Below, piece by piece: positions 8,124-16,382 of a DNA stretch of 64,000 bases. Positions within the stretch are counted from its first letter, which is position 1. The number at the start of each line of letters is the position of its first letter. The notes under the pieces were generated by a model. That model saw only the letters and a list, made by a program, of their open reading frames with translations. It was not told the DNA's origin and did no database searches. A program made the position numbers and the translations under genes. The stretch spans positions 124,001-188,000 of the forward strand of contig NZ_ATWJ01000012.1 in NCBI RefSeq assembly GCF_000421185.1, read 5' to 3'. The DNA is from Ornithinimicrobium pekingense DSM 21552. GTDB taxonomy: Bacteria > Actinomycetota > Actinomycetes > Actinomycetales > Dermatophilaceae.

Positions 8124-9002
8124 TCAGGCTCGGCCGCTGAGCCGCAGGACGCCGCGCAGCAGCGCCGAGTGGTCGAGCGCCCCGTCGCCGTTGGCCACGG
8201 CGGAGGCCATCAGCTGAGCGAGCAACGCCCCGACCGGCACCACCACGGACGCCTCCCGGGCGGCGTCCTCAAGGATGCCGAGGTCCTTGTGGTGCAGCTC
8301 GGTGCGAAAGCCTGGCTCGAAAGCGCGCTGCGCCATACCCTCTGCCTTGCTCTCCAGCACGCGTGAGCCGGCGAGCCCACCGGCGATGACCTCCAGCGCC
8401 GGTCCGAGCTCGACGCCGGAGGCCTCCAGGAAGACGACCGCCTCCGCCAGCACCTGCAGGTGACCGGCGACCATCAGCTGGTTGGCGGCCTTCACCGTCT
8501 GGCCCGCGCCGGCCGGGCCGACGTGGACCACGGTCCGGCCGACCGCACGGAGGACCTCCCCGGCGTCCTGGACGGCGTCCGCAGGACCGCCGACCATGAC
8601 GGACAGACTGCCGTCGCGGGCTCCCGCCTCCCCGCCGGAGACGGGGGCGTCGAGCATCCTCAGGCCACGCGTCTCCGCCTCTTGCGCCAGCTCCCTGGCG
8701 ACGTCGGGCCGGATGGTGGAGAAGTCGACGACGACCGCACCCTCAGCGGCATGCGCGAGCACGCCGTCCTCCCCGGTCATCACGGCCTGCACGTCAGGAC
8801 TGTCCGGCAGCATGAGGCAGACGACGGACGCGCCCCGAACGGCCTCGGCCACGGTGGGGCACTCGCTTCCTCCGGCCTCGACGAGCGGCCCTGCGCGCCC
8901 CGACGAGCGGTTGTGCGCCTGGACGTGATGGCCGGCCCGTTGCACATTGACTGCCATAGGGCTGCCCATGATGCCCAGGCCGATGAAGGCGACGATGCTC
9001 AT
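8124..9002 (-). CDS. glxR: 2-hydroxy-3-oxopropionate (tartronate semialdehyde) reductase-like dehydrogenase
   Basis: 292 residues, beta-hydroxyacid dehydrogenase family. It has the N-terminal dinucleotide site FIGLGIMGSPMA, the substrate-binding DAPVSGGEAGARDGSL, the catalytic-lysine region GAGQTVKAANQL and C-terminal FRTELHHKDLGI. GarR/GlxR reduces tartronate semialdehyde to D-glycerate; the glycerate kinase in the same island makes that role likely, though 3-hydroxyisobutyrate or other substrates are used by close relatives. The ATG at 9002 has GGAGAGGAC ahead of it. It lies 27 bp after the TauE/SafE gene, probably in the same transcript. Confidence 0.85.
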   Translation of the reverse strand: MSIVAFIGLGIMGSPMAVNVQRAGHHVQAHNRSSGRAGPLVEAGGSECPTVAEAVRGASVVCLMLPDSPDVQAVMTGEDGVLAHAAEGAVVVDFSTIRPDVARELAQEAETRGLRMLDAPVSGGEAGARDGSLSVMVGGPADAVQDAGEVLRAVGRTVVHVGPAGAGQTVKAANQLMVAGHLQVLAEAVVFLEASGVELGPALEVIAGGLAGSRVLESKAEGMAQRAFEPGFRTELHHKDLGILEDAAREASVVVPVGALLAQLMASAVANGDGALDHSALLRGVLRLSGRA

Positions 9003-9029
9003 GCGGGTGTCCTCTCCGAGGTGTCGGTG

Positions 9030-9794
9030 CTACTGGCCCAGGGCCAGCAGACCACGCACCACCGCGCTGAGCCCACCCAGGGTCGCCAGCACCGTCGCCG
9101 TCCGGCGCGCGGCGGTGGCGGACACCCGCGACGCCAGCGCACCGCCCAGGGCGATCCCGACCAGGACGGCGGCGACCGCCAGGGTGACCAGCCACCACGG
9201 CGGGGCCCAGGTCTGGACGGGGGTGATCACTGTCTTGGCCGTCACGGACAGCGCACCCATCGTCATGAAGACGGGTTGCATGGTCGCGGCGAACCCCGCC
9301 TGCGACCAGCGGACAAGGCGGGCGTGCACCACCATCACCGGCGCGGCCACCCCGGCCGTGGTGTTGAACGCCGCGCCCAGCACCCCGGCCACGGGCGTGA
9401 CCCACGGCTGGCGGACGTGGGGCAGCCGCCCCAGAGAGGAAGCCAGTCCGCTGACGGCGAGTGCGAGCAGCACGGTCGCGCCGACCAGCACCTGCAGGGC
9501 GGCAGCCGGCACGGCTCCCACCACGAGCGCACCGAGGACCGCACCGGGGACGGCGAAGACGCCGATCAGCAGCGCCCGCCGCCAGTCGACGGCACGCCGG
9601 ACCGCCAGGGTCAGCAGCAGCGCCGACACGGTGGTGGTGGCGTTGGCCAGCAGCACACCGGGGGCCGCACCGAGCAGGAGCGCGAGGAGCGGGGCGACCA
9701 CCAGCCCCATACCCGTGCCCGACACCCGCTGCAGAGAGGCCCCCACGACGACCGCCGTCACCATGACCAGGACGGTGACGCCGGTGAGAGCCAT
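9030..9794 (-). CDS. TauE/SafE-family membrane permease
   Basis: About 254 residues with seven to eight membrane helices and the two-repeat architecture of the TauE/SafE (DUF81) family. Glycine-rich helix starts VSGTGMGLVVAPLLALLLGA and GVLGAAFNTTAGVAAPVMV mark the two halves. These proteins move small anions such as sulfite, sulfoacetate or other organic acids. Lying just ahead of glxR, it may export or import a glycolate/tartronate-type acid, but that is inference. The start is ambiguous: the ATG at 9794 has AGGA about 9 bases upstream and is preferred; the ATG at 9803 is three codons longer. Confidence 0.82.
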   Translation of the reverse strand: MALTGVTVLVMVTAVVVGASLQRVSGTGMGLVVAPLLALLLGAAPGVLLANATTTVSALLLTLAVRRAVDWRRALLIGVFAVPGAVLGALVVGAVPAAALQVLVGATVLLALAVSGLASSLGRLPHVRQPWVTPVAGVLGAAFNTTAGVAAPVMVVHARLVRWSQAGFAATMQPVFMTMGALSVTAKTVITPVQTWAPPWWLVTLAVAAVLVGIALGGALASRVSATAARRTATVLATLGGLSAVVRGLLALGQ

Positions 9795-9889
9795 GCGGAC
9801 CATCCTGCACTCGCGCTTCCGCGGAGGGACGGGCGGCCCGCGGCGTTGGCGCGGCTCGAGCGCACCCACCGGCGTGCGCTTCGGCCAGA

Positions 9890-9913
9890 ACCCTCCAGTC
9901 GCCGCAGGAGGGT
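9890..9913 (-). terminator. Hairpin downstream of the DUF1918-DUF1876 gene
   Basis: ACCCTCC and GGAGGGT form a 7-bp stem with a 10-base loop in the 153-bp gap between the DUF1918 gene and the permease; a second 7-bp inverted repeat (AGCGCAC / GTGCGCT) follows at 9859-9880. Both are plausible leftward terminator elements; no T-run is present. Confidence 0.35.
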
Positions 9914-9947
9914 GCCGTCATGCACGCCGGTCGTCGCGTCGGAGGGC

Positions 9948-10451
9948 CTAGGTCCGACGGACGTGGGCGTCCTGGCCGGTCCGGGCCACGATGTCGTCCT
10001 CGGCGGACGCCATCAGGATGTCGGCCAGGTGACGCAGCGCGCGGGCGACCGCGACCTCGTCACCGATCTCCGGCACAGGCTCGTCCCCGGCGGCGCGGTG
10101 GCTCTCCCCCGAGGCCGACAGCTGCTCGGGAGCCCCGGCGAGGAGCACCGCGGTGGCGGCCGTGTCGTCGTCGGACTCGAAGATCGAGATGCGCACCGTC
10201 CACTCGCGGACCCGCGCGGCCCGTTCCGCCGGCACCCCCGCCAGCGGCTCGACGGGGATGTCGCTGCGCCCGGTGACCCGCAGCACCGCACCGGGACCGG
10301 GGTAGACCAGGCCCGTGTGCCCGTCGCTCCACTCGACCACGAAAGGCGGCCCGTCGTCGGGGCCACGCGCCTCGACCACGCGGCCGTCGCGTGCCGGATC
10401 GTCCGCGTGCCGTGCCGCGAGCACGATCCGGTCACCCGGCCGGGCCCTCAC
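9948..10451 (-). CDS. DUF1918-DUF1876 two-domain protein
   Basis: 167 residues. Residues ~1-60 (MRARPGDRIVLAARH, GRVVEARGPDDGPPFVVEW, THTGLVYPGPG-like segment) match the DUF1918 beta-barrel fold. Residues ~85-155 (WTVRISIFESDDDTAATAVL through ALRHLADILMASAEDDI) match DUF1876, a small alpha/beta domain likened to a double-stranded-RNA-binding fold. In actinobacteria these are usually separate short proteins; here they are one chain joined by a proline/arginine linker. The GTG at 10451 starts directly at the domain boundary. Function is unknown; both families are linked to stress conditions in the literature as I recall it, which I cannot verify from sequence. Confidence 0.8.
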   Translation of the reverse strand: MRARPGDRIVLAARHADDPARDGRVVEARGPDDGPPFVVEWSDGHTGLVYPGPGAVLRVTGRSDIPVEPLAGVPAERAARVREWTVRISIFESDDDTAATAVLLAGAPEQLSASGESHRAAGDEPVPEIGDEVAVARALRHLADILMASAEDDIVARTGQDAHVRRT

Positions 10452-10573
10452 GGCCGACCCTGCCCGTCCACCGCGCCTGCACCCATGACCCCGCTCCTGC
10501 TCCGGGACGGCATCGTCCCCTGGGCCCAGTGTGCTCCCTGTGAAGGGGGTGGCGGAAGACCCTGCGGGACCTG

Positions 10574-11491
10574 TCAGTCCGCCACGCGCAGCCGCCAGAT
10601 GGCGTCGAGCACGGTCCAGCGCCGGCCGCGCAGGCGCCCGTCGGCGACGTCGCCGTCGGCGTTGACCCTGAACGCGTCACGTGCGGACAGCGCCTCCACG
10701 ACGACCTCGCGCCCCCGGACGACCCGGACGTCGTCGCGACGGGTATGCCGTCCGCGCCGCAGGTCGCGGGCGAAGCCGATCCTGGCCCACGGCGAGGTGC
10801 CGGACGCGACGACGACGTCGGCGAGCCCGTCGTCATGCCGTGCCTCCGGCGCGATGGGGGTGCCCCCGCCGACCGACGACCCGAGGGCGACACTCACCAT
10901 GAGGACCGGGTCGGAACCGTCGACCACCGTGCGCCCGTCGACGACGACGCGCAGGTGCCAGCCACGCCGGGTGAGCCCGGCCCGCAGGGCACCCCAGACG
11001 TAGGAGAGCCGACCCAGCAGGCCCTTGACCTCCGCCGCGTGCGCGGTGGCCTCGGCGGCCACGCCGCAGTGGACGACGTTGACGACGACGTGCCCGTCCT
11101 CGTCGGCCAGCAGCCCGCGCCCGGACGGACGACCGTGGACGGCCACGTCGACCGCCTCCTGCCAGTCGAGCGGGATGCCGGCGTCCCGGGCCAGGTCGTT
11201 GCCGGTGCCCGTCGGCACCAGGCCCACCACCCCGAGGGCGTCCTCCAGCCCCTGGTCCACGACCTCCTGCAGCAGGCGGTGCACCGAGCCGTCGCCCCCG
11301 ACCACGACCACGTCCCGGCCGCCGGCGGTGGCGACCGCCCGGCTGTAGGCCTCGTCGGACCCGGGGTCCTGGACCTCCACCCCGGCCTCGCTGCGCTCCT
11401 CGAGCGCACGGCATACCTGGTCGACCCGCTCCTCCTCGGAGGAGCCGGCGGAGACGTTGACGAGCACCAGCACCGAGCGGTCGGTGGTCAA
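10574..11491 (-). CDS. Diacylglycerol-kinase-family lipid kinase
   Basis: About 305 residues with the DAGK catalytic fold: N-terminal VLVLVNVSAGSSEEERV, the nucleotide loop VVVGGDGSVHRLLQEVV (GGDGS, where most members have GGDGT) and VPTGTGNDLARDAGIP. Such enzymes phosphorylate diacylglycerol, sphingoid bases or polyprenol-type lipids at the membrane. I choose the TTG at 11491 because GGAGG lies 4 bases before it and homology begins there; the open frame runs about 70 codons further but that part is low-complexity arginine-rich. The gene stands alone, 122 bp from its neighbour. Confidence 0.85.
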   Translation of the reverse strand: MTTDRSVLVLVNVSAGSSEEERVDQVCRALEERSEAGVEVQDPGSDEAYSRAVATAGGRDVVVVGGDGSVHRLLQEVVDQGLEDALGVVGLVPTGTGNDLARDAGIPLDWQEAVDVAVHGRPSGRGLLADEDGHVVVNVVHCGVAAEATAHAAEVKGLLGRLSYVWGALRAGLTRRGWHLRVVVDGRTVVDGSDPVLMVSVALGSSVGGGTPIAPEARHDDGLADVVVASGTSPWARIGFARDLRRGRHTRRDDVRVVRGREVVVEALSARDAFRVNADGDVADGRLRGRRWTVLDAIWRLRVAD

Positions 11492-11646
11492 CGTGCCTCC
11501 ATCGGGGTCGCGAACTGCCTGCCCCGTGAGCCTACGCCCGCTGCGGCGGCCGACCGCCCAGGCCCGTTCCGAGGCTCCGCTCCGCGCTACACTCTTTCGG
11601 GCGGGGTGCGACATCCGTTCGGAGACAGGGCGGATGGCATGACACG
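11492..11646. promoter_or_regulatory. Divergent intergenic region, lipid kinase / B12-binding protein
   Basis: 155 bp between oppositely oriented genes. Rightward, TACACT at 11588-11593 is a possible -10 element about 54 bases before the B12-binding protein start; no good -35 is seen, hinting at an activator or an alternative sigma factor. Nothing else recognisable. Confidence 0.3.
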
Positions 11647-12282
11647 ATGGACAGGATGTCTTCACCCACAGCCGCCCGTGCCGGGCTCTTCGCAGCACTC
11701 GTCACCTTCGACGAGGCCGGGGCGGTGCGCCTTCTCGACCACCACCGCGAGCAGGAGGGTCTGGGCTCGCTCGTGGGTGAGCTGGTCCTGCCTGTGATGA
11801 GGCAGATCGGGGAGGGCTGGGAGCGCGGCGAGGTCTCCGTGGCCCAGGAGCACCTGTCCACCCAGCTGGTGCGGTCCTACCTCGACGCGCTGCGGCGTCC
11901 GCCGGTCACCGGCGGGCACCAGGTCTGGCTGGCCTGCCCGCCCCGCGAGCTGCACGACCTGCCGCTGCTCGCGCTGGCGCTGCTGCTGTGGGACCAGGGA
12001 TGGGAGATCCGCTTCTTCGGGGCGAACACCCCGCTGCACGACCTGCTGCGGGCCGTGCGCATCTCCCGCCCCGAGCTCGTCGTCATCTCCGCCGACGACC
12101 CTCGTCGGATGCGTGCCGCCGCCGTGCCGCTGGACCTCATCGCGGCCGAGACGACCCTCGTGCTCGGCGGCCGGGCCGCGGAGGCTGTCGGCCACGAGCT
12201 GGCCGGCAGGGTGCTGCCCCCCGACGTGGTCCTGGCCGCGGAGGAGCTGCGCGAGGCGCTGCCCGCGGCCCGCGCCAGCTGA
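11647..12282 (+). CDS. Stand-alone cobalamin-binding protein with CarH/LitR-type light-sensor signature
   Basis: 211 residues, two domains. Residues ~10-85 are the four-helix B12-cap domain with GEGWERGEVSVAQEH, that is W58, nine residues, then E68-H69: the W-x9-EH pattern of adenosylcobalamin photoreceptors such as CarH. Residues ~90-205 are a Rossmann-like B12 domain; the lower-ligand motif usually read as E/D-x-H-x-x-G is E101-L-H103-D-L-P106, keeping the histidine but with proline for glycine. Unlike CarH/LitR there is no N-terminal MerR DNA-binding domain, so any signal must pass to a partner, as with AerR-type proteins. No neighbour obviously supplies that partner. Confidence 0.8.
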   Translation: MDRMSSPTAARAGLFAALVTFDEAGAVRLLDHHREQEGLGSLVGELVLPVMRQIGEGWERGEVSVAQEHLSTQLVRSYLDALRRPPVTGGHQVWLACPPRELHDLPLLALALLLWDQGWEIRFFGANTPLHDLLRAVRISRPELVVISADDPRRMRAAAVPLDLIAAETTLVLGGRAAEAVGHELAGRVLPPDVVLAAEELREALPAARAS

Positions 12283-12317
12283 CCCGGGACCCCGGCCCAG
12301 GCGGGGTGCGCGACGGC

Positions 12318-12848
12318 TCAGGCGCGGTGCGCGACCCCGAGCGAGCGGGCCCACCCCGCCACGTCCTCGGGCAGCTCCGGTGCGGGCCGCCCGTCCCCGA
12401 GCAGGCCGATCACCTCGGGCGCCGGCACCCGGACACCGCTGCCGCGGGTCAGGAACCGTCCGGCCACCAGGCCGCGGGCGCACAGGTCGTCGCCGCGGGT
12501 GAAGACCTGCTCAAGATAGACCACCCGCTCGTCCCAGCCGACCACCCGGGTCGTGACGTCGAAGCGCTGGCCGAGCGTCAGCGAGCGCCGGTAGGTCACC
12601 GTCTGGGCCGCCACGACCGGGTACCACCCCTTCTGCCTCAGCAGCGGGAAGCCCCCGAGGTCGGCGATGTAGTTGGTCCGCGCGACGTCCATCATCTGCA
12701 GGTAGGTGCCGTTGTTGACGTGCAGGTAGATGTCGAGGTCGGCCGGTCGGACCCGCATCGTGGTCACCGACGGGTCGAGGATCCCCTGTCCGGGGATCGG
12801 CGGTCGCGGGCGGGCGAGGAGACGGACGAGCTGGAGCTGACGGGCCAC
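12318..12848 (-). CDS. Acyl-CoA thioesterase-like hotdog-fold protein
   Basis: About 176 residues with a single hotdog domain: RVRPADLDIYLHVNNGTYLQ contains the aspartate/asparagine active-site region of 4HBT-type thioesterases (D-x-D-x-x-x-H-V-N-N), followed by RTNYIADLGGF and VTYRRSLTLGQRFDVTTRVV. It probably hydrolyses an acyl-CoA. I place the start at the GTG at 12848 because TACGGT lies exactly six bases upstream, the pattern of a leaderless transcript; GTG at 12854 or a TTG at 12935 would be longer but are less convincing. The gene is divergent from the AhpD operon. Confidence 0.78.
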   Translation of the reverse strand: MARQLQLVRLLARPRPPIPGQGILDPSVTTMRVRPADLDIYLHVNNGTYLQMMDVARTNYIADLGGFPLLRQKGWYPVVAAQTVTYRRSLTLGQRFDVTTRVVGWDERVVYLEQVFTRGDDLCARGLVAGRFLTRGSGVRVPAPEVIGLLGDGRPAPELPEDVAGWARSLGVAHRA

Positions 12849-12854
12849 CGGCAC

Positions 12855-12860
12855 ACCGTA
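12855..12860 (-). promoter_or_regulatory. -10 element of a probable leaderless transcript (thioesterase)
   Basis: TACGGT on the minus strand, six bases ahead of the chosen GTG start, fits the TANNNT-N6/7-RTG leaderless arrangement seen at several genes in this window. Confidence 0.5.
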
Positions 12861-12934
12861 GCCGCGCACAGGCGCAGGCCAGCAGATGGGCTCGGTCCCG
12901 CGCCCTTCCCCGTGACCCAACTTGGACTTACCCA

Positions 12935-14131
12935 ATGCCCAATGGCACAGTATGTGACGTGTCCGCCACCTCCGTCGCCCCCGACCCGCTCCTCGACGCC
13001 CTCCTCACGGGCGTGCCCGCCGGTGCGCTCGCGGTCGTGGACCCCGAGGTGCTCGCCCAGACCCGGGCGGCCGCCGACGCCCTGTATGCCGCGCCCCAGC
13101 CGCTGCCGGCACGGGTGCTGCACGGGCTGGCCGCCGTCACCGCGGCGTGGCAGGGGCACGGCCCGCTGCACGCCTGGCACATCGCCGAGGGCGCGGACGA
13201 GCAGCTGCTGACCGACGACGAGCCGGCCGACGCGCAGCTCGCCGCGCTACGTCGGCACGTGGACCTGCTGGCGGTCTCCCCCGCGCTGTCCACCGTCGCC
13301 GACCAGGAGGCCCTGCACGCCGCCGGGCTCAGCCCCGACCAGGTCGTCCTCGTCAGCCAGCTCGTGGCCTTCGAGAGCTACCTGGGGCGGCTGACGGTCG
13401 CCCTCGCCGCGCTGCAGGGCACCGAGCTCGCGACCGTCGCGGCGCCCGGTCGCACCCCCGCGGGCCGAGGTCGCCGCAAGCTCGACTCGCCCACCACGGT
13501 CGCCGGCTCGGCACGGCCCACGCGCTTCACCCAGGAGGTGCTGGCCTGGGAGCCGTGGGTCCCCGCCCCCGCCGAGGACGAGCTCACCGAGGCCCAGGTC
13601 GAGTCGTTCGCCCGCAAGGCCACGACCAACAGCGTCTACTTCCGGCTCATCTCGCGCACCCCGGGCGTCACCCGCGCCCGCAGCGACCTGGACAACGCGA
13701 TCTTCCTGCGGCGCGACGGGCTGCCGAAGGCCGAGCGCGAGCTCGCCGCGGCCGTCGCGAGCAAGGTCAACGACTGCGTCTACTGCGCCTCGGTCCACGC
13801 CCGCAAGGCCACCGGCTTCAGCAGGCGCGGCGACGACGTCGAGACGCTGCTGGCCGTCGACCTGCCCCGCGACGCCGACTGGGTCCCCACCGACCTGACG
13901 CCGCTCCCGGCCGGGCAGCAGGGACGCTGGGCCACGCTCGTCGACGCCGCGGCCAGGCTCTCCGCCGTCCGGCCCTCCTTCGGCCCGACCGACGTCGCGC
14001 GAATGCGCGAGGCCGGGCTCGACGACCGCGAGGTCGTCGACCTGGCCACCGCCACGGCGTTCTTCGCCTGGGCCAACAGGCTGATGCTCAGCCTGGGCGA
14101 GGCGGCCTGTCCGGCCCCGCCGACCGCCTGA
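12935..14131 (+). CDS. Double AhpD/CMD-domain alkylhydroperoxidase-like protein
   Basis: 398 residues. The N-terminal half (to about residue 160) is a degenerate carboxymuconolactone-decarboxylase-like domain; the C-terminal half (~200-398) is an AhpD-type domain with the redox and proton-relay motif D280-C281-V-Y-C284-A-S-V-H288. It resembles fused versions of the paired Avi_7170/Avi_7169-type families (from memory). Role would be peroxide reduction or a related redox step. The ATG at 12935 gives the longest form; the GTG at 12959 (VSATSVAPDP) is an alternative. It heads the operon with the ABC importer 95 bp downstream, suggesting it deals with oxidants or with the imported ligand. Confidence 0.8.
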   Translation: MPNGTVCDVSATSVAPDPLLDALLTGVPAGALAVVDPEVLAQTRAAADALYAAPQPLPARVLHGLAAVTAAWQGHGPLHAWHIAEGADEQLLTDDEPADAQLAALRRHVDLLAVSPALSTVADQEALHAAGLSPDQVVLVSQLVAFESYLGRLTVALAALQGTELATVAAPGRTPAGRGRRKLDSPTTVAGSARPTRFTQEVLAWEPWVPAPAEDELTEAQVESFARKATTNSVYFRLISRTPGVTRARSDLDNAIFLRRDGLPKAERELAAAVASKVNDCVYCASVHARKATGFSRRGDDVETLLAVDLPRDADWVPTDLTPLPAGQQGRWATLVDAAARLSAVRPSFGPTDVARMREAGLDDREVVDLATATAFFAWANRLMLSLGEAACPAPPTA

Positions 14132-14226
14132 CCCTCGACGCCTCTGACCGCACCGCCTGACGCCCGACGCGCCCGACGGACGCGCCGGCACCCACCCCAT
14201 ACCCGCACGACCACGAAGGCATCCCC

Positions 14227-15282
14227 ATGACCGCTGCACGCCGCTCCGCCCTGCTCGCCGTCCCCGTCGCCGCGATGACCCTCGCCGCCTGCGGCGAGGT
14301 CACTCCCGAGGCCGGTGGCGCCGAGGCGCAGACCATCACCGTCACCGACGACCAGGACCGCGAGGTCACCATCGAGGGTCCCGTCGACCGGGCCGTCGTC
14401 ATCAACAGCTACGGCAACGAGTTCGTCCGGGCGATCGGGGCCGGTGACACCGTCGTCGGCGTCGACCGCACGTCGCTGGACCGCCTGCCGTACCTGCCCG
14501 TCGAGGACGACGCGATCGTCGCCGAGGGCCTGGACCAGCTCAACTACGAGGCGATCGCCGAGCTCGACCCCGACGTCGTGGTGCTGCCCCGCAACGCCGT
14601 CTGGCAGGAGGCCGAGCAGCAGCTCAGCGGCTTCGACATCCCGGTCGTCGTCGCCACCGCCTGGGACGCGCACGCCGTCGAGGAGACCGTCACCCTCCTG
14701 GGCGAGGTCTTCGGTGCGCAGGAGGGCGCCCAGGAGGTGCTCGACTTCGAGTCCGAGATCCGCAGCGTGCTCGACGAGCGGCTGGCCGACGTCGAGCCGC
14801 GGTCGGTCTACCTGGAGACCGTCGACCCCTACCTCACCGTCCTGCCCGGCTCCGGCTTCCACGACATGATCGAGGACGCGGGCGGCACCAACGTCTTCGC
14901 CGACGCCAGCGGCGGTGACGCCCAGGAGGAGCTGACCGTCGACCCGGCCGAGGTGGTGCTGCGCGAGCCCGAGCTGGTGCTGCACGAGTTCGAGCCGAGC
15001 GCCGAGCCCAACGACCGCTTCGCGGCGGTCCGCGACGACCTGGCCTCCCGCCCGGGCTGGGGCGGCCTCGACGCCGTCGCCGAGGACCGCGTGGCCGTCG
15101 CCAACGGCTGGGCCACCAGCGCGCTGGGCAAGTCGATCGGCGCCCTCTACCTCGCCACCTGGCTGCACCCCGAAGAGATGGCCGGCGTCGACCCCGACTC
15201 CTACCTGGAGCGGTGGGTCACCGAGTTCCAGGACACCGAGCTCACCTCCGCCGACGACTACGTCCAGGGCCCGGGCGCGTGA
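14227..15282 (+). CDS. FecB/FepB-like iron-chelate or corrinoid-binding lipoprotein
   Basis: 351 residues. Lipoprotein signal with lipobox LAAC (cysteine 22). The mature chain is a class III periplasmic-binding fold: DDQDREVTIEGPVDRAVVIN, GVDRTSLDRLPYLP, LNYEAIAELDPDVVVLPRNA, and a long connecting helix between lobes. It would deliver a siderophore, heme or cobalamin-like ligand to the permease encoded next, with which it overlaps by 4 bp (GTGA). An ACGAAGG ribosome site lies upstream of the ATG. The exact ligand cannot be read. Confidence 0.88.
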   Translation: MTAARRSALLAVPVAAMTLAACGEVTPEAGGAEAQTITVTDDQDREVTIEGPVDRAVVINSYGNEFVRAIGAGDTVVGVDRTSLDRLPYLPVEDDAIVAEGLDQLNYEAIAELDPDVVVLPRNAVWQEAEQQLSGFDIPVVVATAWDAHAVEETVTLLGEVFGAQEGAQEVLDFESEIRSVLDERLADVEPRSVYLETVDPYLTVLPGSGFHDMIEDAGGTNVFADASGGDAQEELTVDPAEVVLREPELVLHEFEPSAEPNDRFAAVRDDLASRPGWGGLDAVAEDRVAVANGWATSALGKSIGALYLATWLHPEEMAGVDPDSYLERWVTEFQDTELTSADDYVQGPGA

Positions 15283-16382
15283 CGGCCACCGCCACCCGCC
15301 GCACCCGGCCGTCGCCCCCGCCGGAGCCCGCGGCGGCCCCGGACCGGGCCCGGCGGCGCGACGCGGGCAAGCTGCTGCTGATCCTCGGCGGCACGGTCCT
15401 GTCGGCGCTCGCGCTCGTGGTGTCGGTCACCATCGGCACGGTCGGCATCGGCTTCCTCGACGTGGTCGAGGCGGTCCGCCTGCGCATCTTCGGCGGCACG
15501 CTCGAGGCGGACTTCGCCCAGGCGTATGCCGTCATCACCGAGCTGCGCCTGCCCCGCGTGCTGCTGGCCTTTATCGCCGGCGCCGCGCTGTCGGTCTCCG
15601 GCGTGCTGATGCAGGGGCTGCTGCGCAACCCGCTGGTCAGTCCCTTCACCCTGGGCGTCTCGCCCGCGGCCGCCTTCGGCGCGGCCCTGGTCATCACGCT
15701 GGCCGGCACCAACCAGCTCTCCCCGTGGGCCACCATCGGCGGCGCGCTGGTCACCTCCCTGGCCGTCTCGGCCTTCGTGCTCGTGCTGGCCTCGGTGCGC
15801 CGGATGGCGGTGGCCACGCTGCTGCTCCTGGGCATCGCGCTGACGCAGATCTTCGAGGCGCTGACCTCGGCGCTGCAGTTCACCGCCAGCGAGAACACCC
15901 TGCAGGCCATCGTGCGCTGGACCTTCGGGTCGGTCAACGACGCGACCTGGACCGACGTGCAGATCGTCGGCGCGGTCGTGCTGCTGGCGCTGCCGGTGAC
16001 GCTGTGGTTCTCCAAGGACCTCAACGCCGTCGCCTTCGCCGGGGACGACGCGGCCCGCAGCTTCGGCGTCAACGTCGGCGTGCTGCGGGTGGGGCTGATC
16101 GGGCTGGCCGTCGTCCTCGCCGCCGTGGTCGTGAGCTTCTGCGGGATCATCGGCTTCGTCGGGCTCGTCGGCCCGCACATCGCGCGCCTGGTCATCGGCG
16201 CCGACCACCGTCACCTGCTCCCGTTCGCCGCCCTCAGCGGCGGGCTGCTGCTGCTCGTGGCCGACGCCGTGGGCCGCACGGTCATCGCCCCCGCGGTCGT
16301 CCCCGTCGGGATCGTCGTCGCCTTCATCGGCGGCCCGATGTTCGTCTACCTCATCCTCACCAGGAAGAACGCGCTGAAGTGA
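15279..16382 (+). CDS. FecCD-family ABC importer permease
   Basis: 367 residues with about ten membrane helices. Motifs of the BtuC/FecCD family are clear: RLPRVLLAFIAGAALSVSGV, MQGLLRNPLVSPFTLGVSPA, and the ATPase-coupling region near GLVGPHIARLVIGADHRHLL. The start is the GTG at 15279 that overlaps the binding-protein stop; the frame upstream of it is a shadow of that gene. The arginine-rich first ~30 residues are cytoplasmic. It overlaps the ATPase gene by 4 bp. Confidence 0.92.
   Translation: MTATATRRTRPSPPPEPAAAPDRARRRDAGKLLLILGGTVLSALALVVSVTIGTVGIGFLDVVEAVRLRIFGGTLEADFAQAYAVITELRLPRVLLAFIAGAALSVSGVLMQGLLRNPLVSPFTLGVSPAAAFGAALVITLAGTNQLSPWATIGGALVTSLAVSAFVLVLASVRRMAVATLLLLGIALTQIFEALTSALQFTASENTLQAIVRWTFGSVNDATWTDVQIVGAVVLLALPVTLWFSKDLNAVAFAGDDAARSFGVNVGVLRVGLIGLAVVLAAVVVSFCGIIGFVGLVGPHIARLVIGADHRHLLPFAALSGGLLLLVADAVGRTVIAPAVVPVGIVVAFIGGPMFVYLILTRKNALK

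Noticed and set aside
10521-10528. A further TGGGCCCA palindrome upstream of the DUF1918-DUF1876 gene
   Set aside because: It is only the 8-bp core without the flanking GGT...GG or the spacing to a -10 seen at the two Tad sites, so I do not include it in that regulon.
8460-11003. 847-residue plus-strand reading frame crossing four genes
   Set aside because: Runs antisense through glxR, the TauE gene, DUF1918-DUF1876 and the lipid kinase, including intergenic DNA; composition is His/Arg/Gly-rich and no motif is visible. Long stop-free shadows are expected at this GC content.
12911-12940. Possible DtxR/IdeR iron box between the thioesterase and the AhpD operon
   Set aside because: Only one half (CTTACCCAA) resembles the consensus; the other half matches poorly, so iron-repressor control is not claimed.
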